Shown here: one piece after another, positions 5,072-8,171 of the stretch | Layout: each line of letters opens with the position of its first letter | How positions within the stretch are numbered: the stretch's first letter is position 1 | Source: Candidatus Kuenenia stuttgartensis | Lineage (GTDB): Bacteria; Bacteroidota; Bacteroidia; Chitinophagales; Chitinophagaceae | Reading direction: 5' to 3' | Length of the DNA stretch: 8,171 nucleotides | Assembly: GCA_943330835.2 (NCBI GenBank) | Contig: CALQJH020000081.1 | Location: forward strand, 1 to 8,171 | Notes under the pieces: model-generated | The model's input: only the letters and a program-made list of their open reading frames with translations | The model's database searches: none | Told to the model about the DNA's origin: nothing | Translations under genes and position numbers: made by a program

Positions 5072-7135
5072 ATGTCATCACCTTCTCTAAATATTCTGAT
5101 CAATGCGTATCGCCTCATGTATACGGCGAAAGCTATGGCAGATACTTATGAAGCTAATAGAAGCATTTGTAAATATGTTCATAGTACTTCTCGCGGACAT
5201 GAAGCAATTCAATTAGCAACTGCATTTAATCTTTTACCCTGCGATTTTGTAAGCCCTTATTATCGTGATGAAAGCATTATGCTTGGATTAGGTTTTACTC
5301 CTTATCAATTAATGTTGCAATTGTTGGCAAAAGCTGATGATATTTTCACAGGAGGTAAAGAATATTACAATCATCCCAATTATCGCGGTGCTGATAAGCC
5401 TACCATTATACATCAAAGCAGCGCTACTGGGATGCAGGCTATTCCTACCACAGGCATTGCTCAGGGAATTCAATACTTAGAAAAAATAAAACAAGCTTCT
5501 GCAACTGCATCTTTTTCACCAGTAGTCATTTGTTCTTTAGGAGATGCTTCTGTTACTGAAGGAGAAGTAAGCGAAGCCTTTCAATTTGCTGCATTACATC
5601 AACTTCCCATTATTTATCTCGTTCAAGACAATGACTGGGGAATCAGTGTGACTTCAGCAGAAGCAAGAACATCAAATGCCTATGCTTTTGTAGAAGGCTT
5701 TAAAGGCATCAATCGTGTAAGCATAGACGGTAGTGACTTTTCGGAATCCTACCAAACCATGAAAAAAGTTATAGATGAAGTAAGAGAAAAAAGACAACCA
5801 TGGCTTGTACATGCTAAAGTGCCATTACTTGGCCATCATACCAGTGGAGTGAGAAAAGATTTTTACAGACAAGAGGAAGAATTATCTTCCGCTTTCAAAA
5901 ATGATCCTACCCCACTATTAAGGAAAAAACTATCGGCATCAGGCATTAGTGAAAACGAACTTCTTGCTATAGAAAAAGAAGCCATCGATAAAGTAACAAA
6001 AGATTTTACCGATGCTACTAATGCAGCAGAACCAGATCCACATCATGTTGAAGATAATGTGTTTGTGCAAACACCTGTTATCAATGAAAAAGGGAACAGA
6101 AGTCCTGATAACAAAGAAAAAATATTAATGGTAGATGCGGCATTATTTGCTATTCGGGAAATAATGGAAGACTTTCCTGAAGCTATTTTATACGGCCAAG
6201 ATGTAGGAAGAAGATTAGGCGGAGTTTTTAGAGAAGCCGCTACATTAGCAGAACAGTTTGGCGATCATAGGGTTTTTAATACTGCCATACAAGAAGCCTA
6301 TATCATTGGCTCAACTGTTGGAATGAGCGCAGTTGGCGTAAAACCAATTGTTGAAGTTCAATTTGCAGATTACATCTACCCGGGGTTCAATCAATTGGTA
6401 ACTGAAATTTCCAAGAGTTGTTATTTAAGTTGTGGAAAATTCCCTATCCAAACTTTAATCAGAGTTCCCATTGGAGCTTATGGTGGTGGTGGACCATATC
6501 ATAGTGGAAGTATAGAGAGTACTTTATTGACGATTAAAGGAATAAAGATTGTCTACCCCTCAAATGCCGCAGATATGAAGGGGTTAATGAAAGCAGCTTT
6601 TTTAGACCCTAATCCTGTTGTAATGCTGGAACACAAAGGTCTTTACTGGAGCAAAGTTCCAGGCACTGAAGAAGCAAAAAACATCGAACCAGATAGAGAT
6701 TATATTATCCCATTAGGCAAGGCTGCAATTGCATTAACTGCAAATGAGGAAGCCATTGAAAATGGAGAAAGCTGTTGCATCATTACATATGGCATGGGTG
6801 TGTATTGGTCCAAAGCAGCTGCGAAAAAATTCAACAACCAAGTTGAGATTATTGATCTCAGAACTTTATACCCTTTGGATGAGGCCTTAATTTTTGAAAG
6901 AGTCAAATTACACAGCAAGTGTTTGATCGTTACAGAAGAACAACAAAATAATTCATTTGCAGAGGCTTTATCAGGAAGAATTGCAAATGCATGCTTCAAA
7001 TACCTGGATGCTCCAGTGGAAGTATTAGGGGCATTGAATTTGCCTGCAGTTCCCATGAACATGATACTTGAAAATGCAATGCTTCCCAACGCAGAAAAAG
7101 TTGCAGCAAGAATAAAATTATTATTAAGCGAATAA
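5072..7135 (+). CDS. 2-oxoacid dehydrogenase E1, fused alpha and beta subunits (branched-chain or pyruvate type)
   Basis: E1 decarboxylates a 2-oxoacid with thiamine diphosphate and passes the acyl group to the lipoyl arm of E2. This 687-residue protein holds both E1 halves, which many bacteria encode as two genes. The alpha half (about 1-340) has 'GHEAIQLATA' (42-51), 'PYYRDESIMLGLG' (62-74), the thiamine/metal motif with D158 in 'GDASVTEGE' and N187 in 'DNDWGIS', and the phosphate-loop histidine in 'LGHHTSG' (253-259). The beta half (about 348-687) has 'YGQDVGRRLGGVFR' (374-387), the catalytic glutamate E408 in 'AIQEAYIIG', 'VQFADYIYPGFNQLV' (429-443), 'GGGGPYHSGSIE' with H477, and a transketolase C-terminal domain from about 566. 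The motif reads GDA rather than the usual GDG, but the metal-binding aspartate and asparagine are kept. Substrate is uncertain: the alpha half looks most like branched-chain E1. E2 and E3 are not in the window. Confidence 0.88.
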   Translation: MSSPSLNILINAYRLMYTAKAMADTYEANRSICKYVHSTSRGHEAIQLATAFNLLPCDFVSPYYRDESIMLGLGFTPYQLMLQLLAKADDIFTGGKEYYNHPNYRGADKPTIIHQSSATGMQAIPTTGIAQGIQYLEKIKQASATASFSPVVICSLGDASVTEGEVSEAFQFAALHQLPIIYLVQDNDWGISVTSAEARTSNAYAFVEGFKGINRVSIDGSDFSESYQTMKKVIDEVREKRQPWLVHAKVPLLGHHTSGVRKDFYRQEEELSSAFKNDPTPLLRKKLSASGISENELLAIEKEAIDKVTKDFTDATNAAEPDPHHVEDNVFVQTPVINEKGNRSPDNKEKILMVDAALFAIREIMEDFPEAILYGQDVGRRLGGVFREAATLAEQFGDHRVFNTAIQEAYIIGSTVGMSAVGVKPIVEVQFADYIYPGFNQLVTEISKSCYLSCGKFPIQTLIRVPIGAYGGGGPYHSGSIESTLLTIKGIKIVYPSNAADMKGLMKAAFLDPNPVVMLEHKGLYWSKVPGTEEAKNIEPDRDYIIPLGKAAIALTANEEAIENGESCCIITYGMGVYWSKAAAKKFNNQVEIIDLRTLYPLDEALIFERVKLHSKCLIVTEEQQNNSFAEALSGRIANACFKYLDAPVEVLGALNLPAVPMNMILENAMLPNAEKVAARIKLLLSE

Positions 7136-7173
7136 TCTTATCGTCCCCAACCCCAAATCAACCAGCCAACTCG

Positions 7174-7827
7174 TTACCCTATCATCATCCCATCTTTCAT
7201 TTGAAGTATACGATCACTTTTCTTTGCTAAATCTTCATTGTGTGTTACAATTAGAAAGGTTTGATGAAACTCATCTCTAAGATTAATAAAAAGCTGATGT
7301 AAATCATGAGCATTTGCAGAATCCAAATTACCTGTCGGCTCATCAGCCATTATGATGGAAGGATTATTAATTAAAGCTCTCGCAACTGCCACTCTTTGTT
7401 GTTCTCCACCGGATAGTTGCCCTGGTTTATTTTCTAATCTTTGATTTAAACCCAAATAATCCAGTAGCTCTTTTGCTCTTTTCTCTGTAGCTATTTTATT
7501 TTTTCCGCCTATCCAGCCTGGGATACAAACATTTTCAAGCGCTGTAAACTCCGGAAGTAAATGGTGAAATTGAAAAACGAAGCCGATATGAATATTTCTG
7601 AAGGCGGCTAGCTTTTTTCCTTTGAGGATCCCGATATTTTCACCATTCATAATAATAGACCCATGATCAGGCAGGTCCAAAGTACCTAAAATGTGGAGCA
7701 AGGTACTTTTGCCAGCCCCTGAAGCACCTATTATACTGACAATTTCTCCCTTTTGGATTTCCAAATCTACACCTCTCAGCACTTCAATATTCCCATATTT
7801 CTTTTGAATGCCTCTTGCTTTTAACAT
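7174..7827 (-). CDS. lolD: Lipoprotein-release ABC transporter ATPase (LolD family)
   Basis: LolD powers the LolCDE complex, which lifts outer-membrane lipoproteins out of the inner membrane. The 217 residues form one ABC ATPase domain with Walker A 'GASGAGKST' (34-42), Q-loop Q86, signature 'LSGGEQQR' (138-145), Walker B '[12 protein letters not shown]' (158-169) and switch histidine H196 in 'IVTHNEDL'. The stretch '[16 protein letters not shown]' (85-100) after the Q-loop is a hallmark of LolD and separates it from the closely related MacB and FtsE ATPases. All catalytic residues are intact. No lolC/lolE permease gene is next to it, so it must pair with a permease encoded elsewhere. It converges on the E1 gene across a 38-base gap in which I see no terminator hairpin, and it is divergent from the DUF2795-type gene. 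I see no clear promoter for it. Confidence 0.9.
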   Translation of the reverse strand: MLKARGIQKKYGNIEVLRGVDLEIQKGEIVSIIGASGAGKSTLLHILGTLDLPDHGSIIMNGENIGILKGKKLAAFRNIHIGFVFQFHHLLPEFTALENVCIPGWIGGKNKIATEKRAKELLDYLGLNQRLENKPGQLSGGEQQRVAVARALINNPSIIMADEPTGNLDSANAHDLHQLFINLRDEFHQTFLIVTHNEDLAKKSDRILQMKDGMMIG

Positions 7828-7854
7828 AAGATAAAAATAACAATTTATCGTCTT

Positions 7855-7902
7855 AAAGTGTTAATAAATTAAAGAAAATGAACAGGGTTTAAAAAACACT
7901 TT
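7855..7902. repeat. 8-base inverted repeat in the divergent lolD / DUF2795-type gene region
   Basis: AAAGTGTT (7855-7862) and AACACTTT (7895-7902) are perfect inverted copies 32 bases apart. The right copy overlaps the first two bases of the -33 element of the rightward promoter. It is short enough to be chance in AT-rich DNA. Confidence 0.25.
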
Positions 7903-7931
7903 TGGTAATTTCGCAGTAACCTCTACATTTG
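7901..7931 (+). promoter_or_regulatory. Full-consensus Bacteroidota promoter for the DUF2795-type gene
   Basis: TTTG (7901-7904), exactly 19 bases, then TACATTTG (7924-7931). Both elements and the spacing match the TTTG-N19-TANNTTTG consensus of the Bacteroidota primary sigma factor with no mismatch. The ATG follows 22 bases after the -7 element, giving a predicted leader of about 16 bases. It is the best promoter in the window and suggests strong constitutive expression. Confidence 0.75.
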
Positions 7932-7953
7932 CAAAAATAAACCCCATAAGAAA

Positions 7954-8171
7954 ATGTTCTGGACACTTGAATTAGCCTCGCACTTGGAAGACGCTCCATG
8001 GCCTGCAAGCAAAGATGAATTGATAGATTATAGTATTCGTAGTGGCGCTCCTATTGAAGTTATTGAAAACCTTCAGGAATTGGATGACGAAGGCGAAATC
8101 TATGAAAGCCTTGAAGATATTTGGCCAGATTACCCTAGTCAGGAAGATTTTTTCTTTAATGAAGATGAATA
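7954..8171 (+). CDS. Small acidic DUF2795-type protein, cut at the window's right edge
   Basis: An open frame from ATG 7954 runs 72 full codons to the edge, starting 'MFWTLELASHLEDAPWP' and ending '...QEDFFFNEDE', with two bases (TA) of the next codon visible. It resembles a small protein of about 73 residues that I recall as widely conserved in Bacteroidota and annotated with DUF2795; homologs I recall end in 'NEDEY', so the next codon is probably tyrosine and then a stop. By my count it has 22 acidic residues against one lysine and one arginine, a strongly negative protein. There is no signal peptide or membrane segment, so it is likely cytosolic. The 'KDELIDYSIRSGAPIEVIENLQEL' region (20-43) looks like a helical core. 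Function is unknown to me. The full-consensus promoter just upstream supports it as a real, well-expressed gene. Confidence 0.85.
   Translation, partial: MFWTLELASHLEDAPWPASKDELIDYSIRSGAPIEVIENLQELDDEGEIYESLEDIWPDYPSQEDFFFNEDE

Noticed and set aside
6700..7089. 129-codon open frame antisense to the E1 gene
   Set aside because: Shadow of the conserved transketolase C-terminal region; no independent support.
7136..7173. Terminator between convergent E1 and lolD genes
   Set aside because: I looked for an inverted repeat in the 38-base gap and found none; any termination signal would have to lie inside the coding ends.

Overview
The window looks like ordinary core chromosome from a member of the Bacteroidota, most likely the Chitinophagaceae or a close relative. 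The evidence is an AT-rich base composition, no Shine-Dalgarno sequences in front of good start codons, several matches to the Bacteroidota promoter pattern (TTTG-N19-TANNTTTG), a single-chain E1 alpha/beta 2-oxoacid dehydrogenase, and a small acidic DUF2795-type protein. The family-level placement is inference from gene resemblance, not from a marker-gene comparison.

Layout from left to right. The 3' two-thirds of fabD (+) enters from the left edge and converges on mdh (malate dehydrogenase, -). A perfect 12-bp hairpin between them carries its T-run on the mdh side. Upstream of mdh, on the same strand, is a gene for an exported thioredoxin-fold protein with a CGHC site. That gene is divergent from efp (elongation factor P, +). 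efp is followed by a hairpin terminator. Then come accB and accC (biotin carboxyl carrier protein and biotin carboxylase), 60 bp apart and read as one operon. An almost end-to-end hairpin fills the 48-bp gap between accC and a 687-residue fused E1 gene of the branched-chain or pyruvate dehydrogenase type. The E1 gene converges on lolD (-), the ATPase of the lipoprotein-release ABC transporter. A divergent promoter region of about 126 bp then leads to the DUF2795-type gene, which is cut by the right edge probably only one or two codons before its stop.

The genes share a housekeeping theme of acyl metabolism and envelope building. FabD and AccBC work at the entry to fatty acid synthesis. The E1 protein would give acyl-CoA, possibly the branched-chain primers for the iso-fatty acids common in this phylum. 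Mdh serves central carbon metabolism, and LolD serves lipoprotein sorting.

I found no mobile element, CRISPR array, RNA gene, toxin-antitoxin pair or defence system, and no convincing undescribed multi-gene system. No stretch over 300 bases lacks a gene. The points most worth a second look are the EF-P tip loop, which has an arginine where the common Bacteroidota form has the PGKG lysine; a pair of 14-base direct repeats exactly 50 bases apart in front of accB; and the hairpin between accC and the E1 gene.
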